This document shows, in pieces, positions 16,003-23,844 of a DNA stretch of 34,429 nucleotides (position 1 is the first letter of the stretch; every line of letters begins with the position of its first letter). The notes under the pieces were generated by a model. The model was not told the origin of the DNA. It did no database searches and saw nothing but the letters and a program-made list of their open reading frames with translations. The position numbers and the translations under genes are program-made. The stretch lies in NCBI GenBank assembly GCA_937958345.1, contig CALGNW010000103.1:1-34429 (forward strand), read 5' to 3'. Source of the stretch: an uncultured Neomegalonema sp. GTDB taxonomy: Bacteria; Pseudomonadota; Alphaproteobacteria; Rhodobacterales; Rhodobacteraceae.

Positions 16003-16033
16003 AGCGGTGCAGAGCAATCTGCACCGCTTTTTT
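16003..16033 (+). terminator. Strong rho-independent terminator of the Tad operon
   Basis: AGCGGTGCAGA (16003-16013) pairs perfectly with TCTGCACCGCT (16018-16028) around GCAA, followed by an uninterrupted T-run to 16033. It marks the end of the Hpt-to-tadC unit. Confidence 0.95.
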
Positions 16034-16239
16034 GTGCTCGCGTGCTGCTCATTTCGTGGCGCGCGTTGCCATTCGCGGACCATTAAGTGCTGTAAACGCA
16101 CAGATTATAGGCGTTTTGGAAGGCGGTTGGCTCTTGAGCGAGCGCTAGCTGGACTCACAAAATCACTTGCGTGACCGGAAGGCTTGGTTTTGACTGACGC
16201 GCGTAACCGGCAAAAGCTGGTGCGAACAGGGAGATACAA

Positions 16240-17229
16240 ATGAAAAAGCTGCTTCTCGGCGCTGTAGGCGCTGTCGCATTGATGATGTCGTCGCAAGGCG
16301 CGAAGGCAATGGATGAACTGACCGTTGCTTACTTCCCGGAGTGGCCAATGCCATTCCAGTATGCTCAGAAAAACGGCATCTATGACGAAGCACTCGGCAC
16401 GAAAGTGAACTGGGTATCCTTCGACGCCGGTACGGCTATGTCGGCTGCTATGGCTTCGGGCGACGTTCAAATCGCTGTTTCGATGGGTGTTACGCCTTTC
16501 CTGACCGCTGTTTCGGCTGGACAGGACATTCAGGCTGTTGACGTGGCCGTTGGCTATTCCGACAATGACAACTGCGTTGTGCGCGAAAGCCTCGAAATCG
16601 ATGCGTCGAACGCAAAAGAGCTCGAAGGCAAAGAAGTTGGCGTGCCGCTCGCGACCGCTGCGCATACCGGCTTCCTCGCTCAGATGGAGCATTTCGGCGT
16701 TGATACGTCGACGATGAACATCGTCGATATGGCACCTGTTGATTCGGCTGCTGCTTTCGCATCCGGCAACCTCGACATGGTTTGTGGCTGGGGTGGCCCG
16801 CTGCGCCGCATGAAAGAGCACGGCAACGTGCTACTGTCCGGTGCTGAAAAAGAGGCCATCGTCGGCAAAGTTTACGACGTGACCGCCGTCAACGGCTCGT
16901 GGGCTGCTGAGAACGCTGACCTCGTCGCGCGCTTCCTGCACCTGACCCACGACATGAACCGCCAGTACAACGAAGGCCGTTCGGCTGACATGCTTCCTGA
17001 TATCGCTGTTCAGGCCGGTATGGACCTCGAAGGTGCAACTGCAACGGCATCGACGTTCAGCTTCCCTTCGGTTGAAGAGCAGCTCAGCGACGCATGGCTC
17101 GGCGGCTTTATGGCGACCAACTTTAAAGAAGCAACCGACAAGCGTGCCGAAGGCGGCGAAATCACCGCTCTCGACTCATACGAAGGCGCGATTAACGCCA
17201 GCTATCTTCGCGCTGCTTCGCAGCTCTAA
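16240..17229 (+). CDS. Periplasmic substrate-binding protein of a taurine/nitrate-type ABC importer
   Basis: The 329-residue protein starts with a Sec signal peptide (MKKLLLGAVGAVALMMSSQG, cut near AKA) and has the NMT1/TauA-like fold, with VAYFPEW at the mature N terminus and an AMASGDVQIAVSMGVTPF block. Relatives bind taurine, sulfonates, nitrate or thiamine precursors. A GGGAGA site precedes ATG 16240. Codon use is biased, with frequent GCT and TCG, suggesting high expression. The ATPase follows after 116 bp containing a hairpin. Taurine-like substrates are a family-based guess; no taurine catabolic gene (tpa, xsc, tauXY) lies in the window. The 206 bp upstream, after the Tad terminator, shows no clear promoter. 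Confidence 0.88.
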   Translation: MKKLLLGAVGAVALMMSSQGAKAMDELTVAYFPEWPMPFQYAQKNGIYDEALGTKVNWVSFDAGTAMSAAMASGDVQIAVSMGVTPFLTAVSAGQDIQAVDVAVGYSDNDNCVVRESLEIDASNAKELEGKEVGVPLATAAHTGFLAQMEHFGVDTSTMNIVDMAPVDSAAAFASGNLDMVCGWGGPLRRMKEHGNVLLSGAEKEAIVGKVYDVTAVNGSWAAENADLVARFLHLTHDMNRQYNEGRSADMLPDIAVQAGMDLEGATATASTFSFPSVEEQLSDAWLGGFMATNFKEATDKRAEGGEITALDSYEGAINASYLRAASQL

Positions 17230-17244
17230 GAGACGTGAGATCTG

Positions 17245-17269
17245 TGCTGCGCGGGTATCCCGCGCAGCA
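17245..17269 (+). other. Intercistronic hairpin after the binding-protein gene
   Basis: TGCTGCGCGGG (17245-17255) pairs perfectly with CCCGCGCAGCA (17259-17269) around TAT, followed by TTT then C. It lies 15 bp past the binding-protein stop. Such structures often act as partial terminators or 3' stabilisers, leaving more binding-protein message than transporter message. Confidence 0.75.
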
Positions 17270-17345
17270 TTTCTGACGATGGGGCTGCCGCTATTTGCCG
17301 GTGTTGCCCGCTAACGGTCTTCAAAAATATTCAGGGATGACGGGA

Positions 17346-18155
17346 ATGTCCGGTTTAAAAATCGACGACATCTCGATGCGATTCGACTTGCCGAACGGCA
17401 GTCACGTTCAGGCTTTGCAGAACGTATCGCTCGATTTGAAAAGCGGAGAGCTGATGAGCGTGCTCGGCCCGTCGGGGTGCGGTAAGACAACGTTGCTCAA
17501 CATCGTTGCGGGCTTTCTCAAGCAGACCAGCGGCGAGATCATCCTGAATGACAAAAAGGTCACCGGTCCCGGTGCGGAACGCGGTATGGTGTTTCAGCAG
17601 GGTGCGCTGTTCGAATGGATGAGCGTTCGCAAAAACGTGTCCTTCGGACCGGATATGAAGGGCATGCCGAAGGCGAAAAGCAACGAGATCGTCGAGCACC
17701 TGCTTGATGTCGTCGGATTGCAGGATTTTAAGGACAAGGCGGTTTACGAGCTGTCCGGCGGTATGCAACAGCGTGTTGCGCTGGCGCGCTGCCTTGCCAA
17801 TGACCCCGACGTGATCCTGATGGATGAACCGCTGGGCGCGCTGGATGCGCTGACCCGCGAAAAGATGCAGGGTTTGGTCCTGAAGCTGTGGAAAGAGACC
17901 GGTAAGACCATTATCCTGATTACGCACTCGGTCGAAGAAGCGTTGTTGTTGGGAGAGCGCCTGCTTGTCATGGCACCGCGTCCGGGGCGTATCCATAAAG
18001 AATACCGTCTGCCGTTTGCCGAGATGGGCGTCGGAGGCGATTTGCGCGAAGTTAAAAAGCATCCCGATTATAACTCTACCCGTGAAGAGATCCTCGCGAT
18101 GATCTGGGACATGGAAGAAGAGATCATGGGTCGCACCGATGGAGCCGCAGCATGA
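17346..18155 (+). CDS. ABC importer ATP-binding protein, TauB/SsuB/NrtD type
   Basis: The ATPase has Walker A GPSGCGKTTLLN (about residues 41-52), the signature LSGGMQQRVALARCL, Walker B VILMDEPLGALD and the switch histidine in LITHSVEEA. ATG 17346 is preferred: an AGGG lies nine bases ahead, whereas an ATG at 17337 touches that same AGGG and a TTG at 17295 has no site. The 269-residue length fits the family. The stop overlaps the permease start by four bases (ATGA at 18152-18155), so the two are translationally coupled. It energises uptake together with the permease and binding protein beside it. Confidence 0.94.
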   Translation: MSGLKIDDISMRFDLPNGSHVQALQNVSLDLKSGELMSVLGPSGCGKTTLLNIVAGFLKQTSGEIILNDKKVTGPGAERGMVFQQGALFEWMSVRKNVSFGPDMKGMPKAKSNEIVEHLLDVVGLQDFKDKAVYELSGGMQQRVALARCLANDPDVILMDEPLGALDALTREKMQGLVLKLWKETGKTIILITHSVEEALLLGERLLVMAPRPGRIHKEYRLPFAEMGVGGDLREVKKHPDYNSTREEILAMIWDMEEEIMGRTDGAAA

Positions 18156-19423
18156 TCATCCTTGCAATGTACATCGCGATTTTCGCAGCAGCCGCAATCG
18201 TATGGGCGATTGTCGGAGCGCCGTTTGTGCGAAAAGACCCGTTCACCGCGTTGAAAACCGTGACATTCGGAGATGAAAGCGCAATCCGGTCGAACCGCTT
18301 TGCGTCGGTGGTTTCGGTCATCTCGATTTTCCTGATCTGGGCATCCTTCACGGGATCGACTCTGATCCCCAATGCTTTGCACGTACCGGGGCCGTTTCAG
18401 GGCGAGACGAGCTTTGAATACGAGGCCACAGCGCCTGATGGTACGACAGACGCCGGAACCGTGCGTGCGCTGGTCCACCCTGTCGGCGCGGCAGTTGAGA
18501 CGCCGTCGCTTGAGGGTCTCGAAGAATCCGGTTTTGCCAAGAACTTTACCTCGACCATTCCGGCCTACCGCTCTGCAACGATTGTTGCGGGTAAATTGCT
18601 GGACGATCGCAAAACCCAAAAGATTACGTCGATCGACGGGACGCCGATTGCACCGGGCGGTGCGGTCGATATCGCCACCGGTCAGGTGCGGATGAACGCC
18701 AAGGGCAGCCTGACCTTTGAACCGCTACAGGGCATGCAGATGGCAGAGCAATACCTGCCGCCCCCCGAAAAGGTCGGAAAGCGTTTCGTGAGCCTGATCT
18801 TTGACGGCTATCAGAACGTGACGCTGTTCGAACACCTCGGCCTGTCGCTGTTTCGCGTGTTTGTCGGCTTTTTCCTCGGCTGCCTTGTGGGTATTCCGCT
18901 GGGCTATGCGATGGGCCTGAACGGTTGGTTCCGTGGCTGGTTCGATCCGATTGTCGAGTTCATGCGTCCTGTGCCGCCGCTGGCTCTGATCCCGCTGATT
19001 ATCATTTGGCTGGGTATCTGGGAAACGGGTAAAATTTCGCTGTTGTTCCTCGCGGCGCTTTGGATCATGGCGATTTCCGCGCGGTCCGGTGTGTCGGGCG
19101 TCAGAATTTCCAAGGTTCATGCCGCCTATTCGCTTGGCGCGTCCAAGTGGCAAATTCTCAAGAACGTCATCGTGCCCAACTCGTTGCCCGATATCTTTAC
19201 GGGTGCGCGCGTTGCGATGGGTGTCTGTTGGGGAACGGTGGTTGCCGCCGAGTTGGTCGCTGCGCAAAAGGGCGCGGGTAAAATGATCATCGAGGCATCG
19301 AAGTTCTCGCTGACCGATATTGTTATCGTCGGTATTTTGCTGATCGGCGTTGTCGGTTTCGGCATCGATATTCTGATGCGCAAACTCGAGAACTATCTGA
19401 TCCCGTGGAAGGGTAAGGGCTGA
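18152..19423 (+). CDS. ABC importer permease, TauC/SsuC type, with an extra periplasmic region
   Basis: The 423-residue protein ends with a normal BPD_transp_1 permease core (about 200-423), containing the EAA loop AAYSLGASKWQILKNVIVPN that docks on the ATPase. Family members are usually about 250-280 residues. Here there is an additional N-terminal helix (about 1-22), a second helix (about 51-71) equivalent to the usual TM1, and then roughly 120 residues (about 80-200) of polar, beta-rich-looking sequence inserted before the conserved LPPPEKV segment. By topology this insert is likely periplasmic, where it could touch the binding protein. The reading frame is intact with no fusion scar. The terminator at 19466 ends the operon. 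Confidence 0.9.
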   Translation: MIILAMYIAIFAAAAIVWAIVGAPFVRKDPFTALKTVTFGDESAIRSNRFASVVSVISIFLIWASFTGSTLIPNALHVPGPFQGETSFEYEATAPDGTTDAGTVRALVHPVGAAVETPSLEGLEESGFAKNFTSTIPAYRSATIVAGKLLDDRKTQKITSIDGTPIAPGGAVDIATGQVRMNAKGSLTFEPLQGMQMAEQYLPPPEKVGKRFVSLIFDGYQNVTLFEHLGLSLFRVFVGFFLGCLVGIPLGYAMGLNGWFRGWFDPIVEFMRPVPPLALIPLIIIWLGIWETGKISLLFLAALWIMAISARSGVSGVRISKVHAAYSLGASKWQILKNVIVPNSLPDIFTGARVAMGVCWGTVVAAELVAAQKGAGKMIIEASKFSLTDIVIVGILLIGVVGFGIDILMRKLENYLIPWKGKG

Positions 19424-19465
19424 ACCGGCCCCGTCGCCCTCAAGGGCGGTAAACCGGACGATCAG

Positions 19466-19498
19466 AGCCGTTTCCCGCATTGCGGGGGACGGCTTTTT
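19466..19498 (+). terminator. Rho-independent terminator of the ABC importer operon
   Basis: AGCCGTTTCCCGC (19466-19478) pairs with GCGGGGGACGGCT (19482-19494), including two G-U pairs, around an ATT loop, and runs into TTTTT. It also lies just past the stop of the convergent ThDP enzyme gene at 19504. Confidence 0.9.
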
Positions 19499-19503
19499 CT
19501 TTG

Positions 19504-21144
19504 TTATTCGGGCAACGAGTTTCCGGGGGCAATCGCGCTGGATGACGTGATCACATGGATCAGGGACGGACGACCGGAATGCCGCGAGCGGTCGAGCGCA
19601 CCGGGAAATTCGGCATCGTCTGTCACGATCTCGCCGTGAAATCCGTAAGCCTCGGCGAGCGGGGCAAAACTGGGGTTACGCAGCCATGTGCCGCTGACCC
19701 GGCCAGGGTATTCGCGTTCCTGATGCATGCGGATTGTTCCGTACATGCCGTTATCCGAGACGATCACGATAACATTCGCACCCTCTTGTGCAGCAGTTCC
19801 CATTTCCTGAATGGTCATCTGCAAACACCCGTCACCGGCAAGGCAGATCACCTCGCGGTCGGGATAGCGCAGTTTGGCGGCAATGGCGGCTGGCAGGCCG
19901 TATCCCATCGAACCCGAGGTCGGTGCGACCTGAGTTCCGAATCGGCGGAACCGGTAAAATCTGTGCAGCCAGCTTGCGTAATTTCCTGCGCCGTTTGTTA
20001 GGATCGCATCCTGCCGCAGCACATCGCGCAGGTGGGTAATCACCGCGCCCATCGTTGCGCCGCCCGGTGCTTCGGGCGGGGTTTCGCTCCATTCACGATA
20101 GGACTGGTGCGCCGCCTCGGTTTCATGCGTCCAGTTCAGCGTCTCGGGCGCTTCGACCTCCATTGCCCGTGACAAGAATCCGCCGGGGGTTGCATTGATG
20201 GCAAGGTTGGGCGCGTAGATACGGCCCAGTTCTTCGGCCCCGGGATGCACATGCACCAGCATTTTATCGGGATTCGGAATGTCCAGCAGGTCAAACCCCT
20301 GTGCCGGATTCTCGGACAACCTCCCGCCGAGCAAAAGCAGGAGGTCGCTGCGCTCGATCCGTTTGCGCAGGGCGGGGTTGATCCCCAGTCCGACATCGCC
20401 CGCATAGCAAAAATGATTGTGGTCGAAAAGGTGCTGGCGGCGGAACGAGCAGCCGACCGGCAGCATCCATTTTTCAGCCATCACCCGCAGGGCCCGGACG
20501 GATTCAGGATGCCAGCGTGAGCCACCGACGATCATAAAAGGGCGGACGGATTGCGAGAGCAGCGTCTTGAACCATTCCATCTGAGCGGCGCTTGGTGAGG
20601 GCTCGGCAACCTCGACACGGCGCGCGGGTTCGGCAACGACCGCATCGCGCAGCATGTCTTCCGGCAGGACCAGAACCACGGGGCCGGGCCGGCCGCTCAT
20701 AGCAACATGCCACGCACGGTTGATGATTTCGGGCAGGCGGGCAGCGTCTTCGATCTGTTCGACCAGCTTGGCAATACCGCCGAACATCTGGCGATAATCG
20801 ACCTCCTGAAAAGCGTCGCGGCCCGTCCACCCGCGCGAGATTTGTCCGACGAACAGGACCATCGGAGTTGAATCCTGTTGGGCGACATGCACACCCGCCG
20901 AGGCATTCGTTGCCCCCGGACCGCGTGTGACAAAGCAAACGCCGGGCCGTCCGGTCAGCTTGCCGTCAGCCTCCGCCATCATTGCCGCGCCACCCTCCTG
21001 GCGTGCGACAATCGTCTGGACCGCAGAACCGTGCAACCCGTCGAGAACCGCAAGATAACTCTCGCCCGGTACGCAAAAGACCCGTTTGACTCCCTGTTCG
21101 ACAAGGCATTTCACGAGCAGTTCGCCGCCGGTTTGTTGGGTCAT
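19504..21144 (-). CDS. ThDP-dependent enzyme, acetolactate-synthase-like
   Basis: The reading frame is open to 21579, but ATG 21144 has an AAGGAAA site seven bases ahead and matches the family N terminus, giving 546 residues. The catalytic glutamate lies in CVPGESYLAVLDGL (near residue 27). The C-terminal ThDP domain has GDGCLQMTIQEMGTAAQ followed by a VSDNGMYG segment, the usual Mg-ThDP motif. MGYGLPAAI and the central FAD-like domain also fit the AHAS/IlvB superfamily. No regulatory subunit gene (ilvH) is adjacent, so it is probably not the biosynthetic enzyme. The usual Xsc N-terminal pattern is absent, so a sulfoacetaldehyde role is not supported despite the neighbouring transporter. Substrate unknown. 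Confidence 0.88.
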   Translation of the reverse strand: MTQQTGGELLVKCLVEQGVKRVFCVPGESYLAVLDGLHGSAVQTIVARQEGGAAMMAEADGKLTGRPGVCFVTRGPGATNASAGVHVAQQDSTPMVLFVGQISRGWTGRDAFQEVDYRQMFGGIAKLVEQIEDAARLPEIINRAWHVAMSGRPGPVVLVLPEDMLRDAVVAEPARRVEVAEPSPSAAQMEWFKTLLSQSVRPFMIVGGSRWHPESVRALRVMAEKWMLPVGCSFRRQHLFDHNHFCYAGDVGLGINPALRKRIERSDLLLLLGGRLSENPAQGFDLLDIPNPDKMLVHVHPGAEELGRIYAPNLAINATPGGFLSRAMEVEAPETLNWTHETEAAHQSYREWSETPPEAPGGATMGAVITHLRDVLRQDAILTNGAGNYASWLHRFYRFRRFGTQVAPTSGSMGYGLPAAIAAKLRYPDREVICLAGDGCLQMTIQEMGTAAQEGANVIVIVSDNGMYGTIRMHQEREYPGRVSGTWLRNPSFAPLAEAYGFHGEIVTDDAEFPGALDRSRHSGRPSLIHVITSSSAIAPGNSLPE

Positions 21145-21171
21145 CTGATTTCCTTCAGCAGCGAAGCTTGT

Positions 21172-21187
21172 TCGTTCATTAGAACGA
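21172..21187. promoter_or_regulatory. Palindromic candidate operator upstream of the ThDP enzyme gene
   Basis: TCGTTC (21172-21177) and GAACGA (21182-21187) are perfect inverted arms around ATTA, centred 35 bp before the ATG at 21144. ATTAGAA recurs as a direct repeat at 21178 and 21193. The position fits an operator overlapping the promoter or leader. The regulator is unknown. Confidence 0.45.
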
Positions 21188-21311
21188 TCCTGATTAGAAT
21201 ACAGGCATGATAGTACCGGAATATCACAGCGTGGGAAGCCCGTGCCCGTGCCGTGCGGCATGAATGACCCGACGGGCCTTTGTGCGTTCCGTTCCCTCGT
21301 CCGGGTGCGCT

Positions 21312-21731
21312 TTAGTCGACCTGTTCGACCGGCAGGCCGACAGCGCGCCAGCCGGGGGCGACAGCTCTGCCGGTCATGCCGCCGTTGACGCTGTAGACAT
21401 TGGTAAAGCCGCGCCTCGTCAGTTCGGCAGCCCAAGCGCCCGAGCGTGCGCCTGACCGGCAGATCAGCGCCAGAGGCGCGGTTTTGTCGCCTGCGGTTAG
21501 GGCTGTGAACTTTTCCAGAATGGCCGGATCGCTGAGGGCGATGCGCTCGGCACCCTCGGCGACACCGCCGTCGCGCCATTCTTGCGGCTCGCGTATATCA
21601 ACAAGAGTGAGTGCGCCGGATTGCTGTGCCGCGCGGGTATCCGCCGGTGAGATCAGTCGGACCTCGGCAGCCCGAGCAGGAGTTACGCACAGTGCCGCCG
21701 TTCCTGCGATAAACGCGCGCCGGCCGATCAT
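21312..21731 (-). CDS. Exported rhodanese-domain protein
   Basis: The 139-residue protein is a single rhodanese domain with the active-site loop CRSGARSG (catalytic cysteine near residue 91) and the WRDGGV region before it. The N terminus is a signal peptide with a twin-arginine-like start (GRRAFIAGTAAL, cut near ARA), so it may be exported by Tat. Single-domain rhodaneses transfer or carry sulfane sulfur. The start codon overlaps the stop of the S-formylglutathione hydrolase gene by four bases, so the two are translationally coupled. The joint role with a formaldehyde pathway enzyme is not obvious. No terminator was found in 21145-21311. Confidence 0.87.
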   Translation of the reverse strand: MIGRRAFIAGTAALCVTPARAAEVRLISPADTRAAQQSGALTLVDIREPQEWRDGGVAEGAERIALSDPAILEKFTALTAGDKTAPLALICRSGARSGAWAAELTRRGFTNVYSVNGGMTGRAVAPGWRAVGLPVEQVD

Positions 21732-22555
21732 TTGAGGTTCGCCGCGTGAAAAGCGATGTGATCGGGCATAAAGGTCGAGACGAAATAATAGCTGTGGTCG
21801 TAACCGGCGCGCATTGTGATCGTGGCCTTTTGGCCCTTGGCCGCGCAGGCGTCTATCAGGGCCTGTGTTTTCAGCAGATCAAGAAAGGTATCGGCGTCGC
21901 CCTGATCGACGAGGATTTCGCCTGTCCAGCCATGGGTTGCCACCAGCTTTGATGCGTCGGTGTCGCCCCAGTTGCTTTCATCGCCCAGATAAGCACCCAA
22001 CTGCTTGCGACCCCAATCAGAGCCGTGCGGATGGCAGATTGGCGAGAACGCGGAGAGCGATTTGAACTTTTCGGGATGCGTCATTGCCAGCGTCAGCGCA
22101 CCATGCCCGCCCATGGAATGGCCGCTGATTGCCGAGCGGGTTGTGTCAATCTGCGGAAAGTTCTGTGCGATCAGGCCGAACAACTCGTCGACGATATAGG
22201 TGCGCATGTTGAAGTGCGGGGTCCATGGTGCTTGGGTCGCATCAACATAGAACCCTGCACCCTGTCCCAGATCATAGGCGTCGTCATTGGCAATGCTCTC
22301 GCCGCGCGGCGAGGTGTCGGGAAAAATAACGGCGATGCCGTGTTCGGCGGCGGCGCGCTGTGCGCCCGCCTTTTCCATTGCATTCGCATGGGTACAGGTG
22401 AGGCCGGACAACCACCAGAGGACAGGGACTTTGCCGGTCTTGGCCTGCGCCGGAAGGTAAACCGCAAAGGTCATGTCACAGCCGCACGCTTTGCTGTCAT
22501 GCGTGTAGACACCCTGCGTGCCGTCAAAGCAGATATTCTCGGATACGGTTTCCAT
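21728..22555 (-). CDS. fghA: S-formylglutathione hydrolase
   Basis: The 275-residue protein is an esterase-D-type alpha/beta hydrolase. The nucleophile elbow GHSMGGHGAL (serine near residue 145), the downstream DQGDADTFL aspartate region and the final GYDHSYYF histidine form the triad. It hydrolyses S-formylglutathione to formate and glutathione, the second step of glutathione-dependent formaldehyde detoxification. The partner dehydrogenase (adhC/flhA) is not in the window. The N-terminal half has SGLTCTHANAMEKAG, characteristic of this family. The ATG at 22555 has only a weak GGGAAAG site about ten bases upstream. The exported rhodanese overlaps its stop. Confidence 0.95.
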   Translation of the reverse strand: METVSENICFDGTQGVYTHDSKACGCDMTFAVYLPAQAKTGKVPVLWWLSGLTCTHANAMEKAGAQRAAAEHGIAVIFPDTSPRGESIANDDAYDLGQGAGFYVDATQAPWTPHFNMRTYIVDELFGLIAQNFPQIDTTRSAISGHSMGGHGALTLAMTHPEKFKSLSAFSPICHPHGSDWGRKQLGAYLGDESNWGDTDASKLVATHGWTGEILVDQGDADTFLDLLKTQALIDACAAKGQKATITMRAGYDHSYYFVSTFMPDHIAFHAANLK

Positions 22556-22608
22556 CGTGCGTGCGCTTTCCCGGTTGCATTCCGGGTGATGGTGGCGCGG
22601 GGACGGCG

Positions 22609-23178
22609 TCAGTTCAAGAGGGTGATTGCGCTGCGTTCGGCCTCGGGTAATTCAGCAAGCATTTCTGCCACCGTCCTGCCCAGGATCGGATGCCGCCAGT
22701 CAGCGGCGATTTCGGCCAAGGGGGCGAGGACAAAGGCGCGGCGGTGGAGTTGCGGATGCGGCAGGAACAGCGTGTCGCGCGGCGTTTCAGGCGGCGCGGC
22801 CTCGACATGCCGCCATCGTGCGGCCCCGGGCGCAACCATCGCGCCGCAGGCAATCAGATCGAGGTCGCACGAGCGCGCGGCCCATCGGCCATCTTTATCG
22901 TCGCGTTTGCGGCCCAAAACCGTTTCGACTTTGTGCAAGGCATTCAGCAATTCCTTTGGCGATAACGTGCTGCTGATTTCTGCGGCTCCGTTCACATAAT
23001 CGGGACCGGACCCGGCGGGCCATGCGGGCGAGCGCATCCAGCGAGCTGTTTTGCCGATTGTAATGCCGCGCGCCGACAGCAGGGACAGCGCCGCCTCTAG
23101 GGTTTCGCGGGGCGTTCCCTGTACCGAAGGCTCGTTTGCTCCCAAAGCAATCAGGGCAACCGTTTTTCGCTCTGTCAT
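22609..23178 (-). CDS. folK: 2-amino-4-hydroxy-6-hydroxymethyldihydropteridine pyrophosphokinase
   Basis: FolK transfers pyrophosphate from ATP to 6-hydroxymethyl-dihydropterin in folate synthesis. The N terminus has the family start VALIALGANEPS, and the signature AARSCDLDLI lies near residue 95. ATG 23178 follows a GGAG site; a longer frame from 23232 would add 18 residues not typical of FolK. The 189-residue length is slightly above the usual 160-180 because of a C-terminal tail. It is divergent from the NYN gene, with 93 bp between the starts. No other folate gene is adjacent. Confidence 0.93.
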   Translation of the reverse strand: MTERKTVALIALGANEPSVQGTPRETLEAALSLLSARGITIGKTARWMRSPAWPAGSGPDYVNGAAEISSTLSPKELLNALHKVETVLGRKRDDKDGRWAARSCDLDLIACGAMVAPGAARWRHVEAAPPETPRDTLFLPHPQLHRRAFVLAPLAEIAADWRHPILGRTVAEMLAELPEAERSAITLLN

Positions 23179-23271
23179 GGGTGCGGCACTCCGGCGGTTG
23201 CTTATCGGTAAAAGTGGACTAGCGTCCCACATAATCTACGATACTATAAATTGTATTTTTTCGGAGCCTGA

Positions 23272-23844
23272 ATGTTTTACCGCGACGACCGCCTCGCCCT
23301 GTTTATCGATGGGTCGAATTTGTATTCTGCTGCCCGTGCACTGGGCTTTGATATTGATTACAAAAAGCTTCTCACCGAATTCGCGTCCCGCGGAAAACTG
23401 GTGCGTGCTTTTTACTACACGGCACTGATGGAGAATGAAGAGTATTCACCGATCCGCCCGTTGGTCGATTGGCTGGATTACAACGGGTATTCGCTGGTGA
23501 CGAAACCGGCCAAAGAATACACCGATTCGGCGGGCCGCCGGAAAATCAAAGGCAATATGGACATCGAGCTTGCCGTCGATGCCATGGAAATTGCCCCGTA
23601 TATCGACCATCTCGTGATCTTTTCGGGCGACGGTGATTTCCGCTCGTTGGTCGAGGCGCTGCAACGCAAGGGCAAACGGGTCAGTGTCGTCTCGACGATC
23701 CGCTCGCAACCGCCGATGATTGCCGACGAACTGCGCCGTCAGGTCGATAACTTTATCGAGATGGATGACCTCAGCGATGTGATTGGCCGCGCCCAGCGGC
23801 CGCGTCCCGAGGGTGAGGAAGAAGACGACAGTCCGCAAGGCTGA
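23272..23844 (+). CDS. NYN-domain (LabA/DUF88 type) protein, probable nuclease
   Basis: The 190-residue protein is one NYN domain, a PIN-like fold with predicted Mg-dependent RNase activity. The first acidic motif is LFIDGSNLY (aspartate near residue 13), the middle one NMDIELAVDAM, and the third SGDGDFRSLVEAL; these together form the acidic active site. The C-terminal tail is acidic and disordered. Its stop codon TGA shares its last base with the ATG of the uracil-DNA glycosylase gene, so the pair is translationally coupled. NYN proteins are linked to RNA processing in several lineages. The RNA target here is unknown. Confidence 0.9.
   Translation: MFYRDDRLALFIDGSNLYSAARALGFDIDYKKLLTEFASRGKLVRAFYYTALMENEEYSPIRPLVDWLDYNGYSLVTKPAKEYTDSAGRRKIKGNMDIELAVDAMEIAPYIDHLVIFSGDGDFRSLVEALQRKGKRVSVVSTIRSQPPMIADELRRQVDNFIEMDDLSDVIGRAQRPRPEGEEEDDSPQG

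Noticed and set aside
19504..21144. Sulfoacetaldehyde acetyltransferase (Xsc) for taurine use
   Set aside because: The neighbouring transporter is taurine-type, but the protein has the AHAS-like PGES glutamate motif, which Xsc does not, and no tpa or pta gene is present.
21145..21579. N-terminal extension of the ThDP enzyme frame to 691 residues
   Set aside because: The added part is Arg-rich with no family similarity, overlaps the rhodanese gene, and ATG 21144 has a good ribosome site and the family N terminus.
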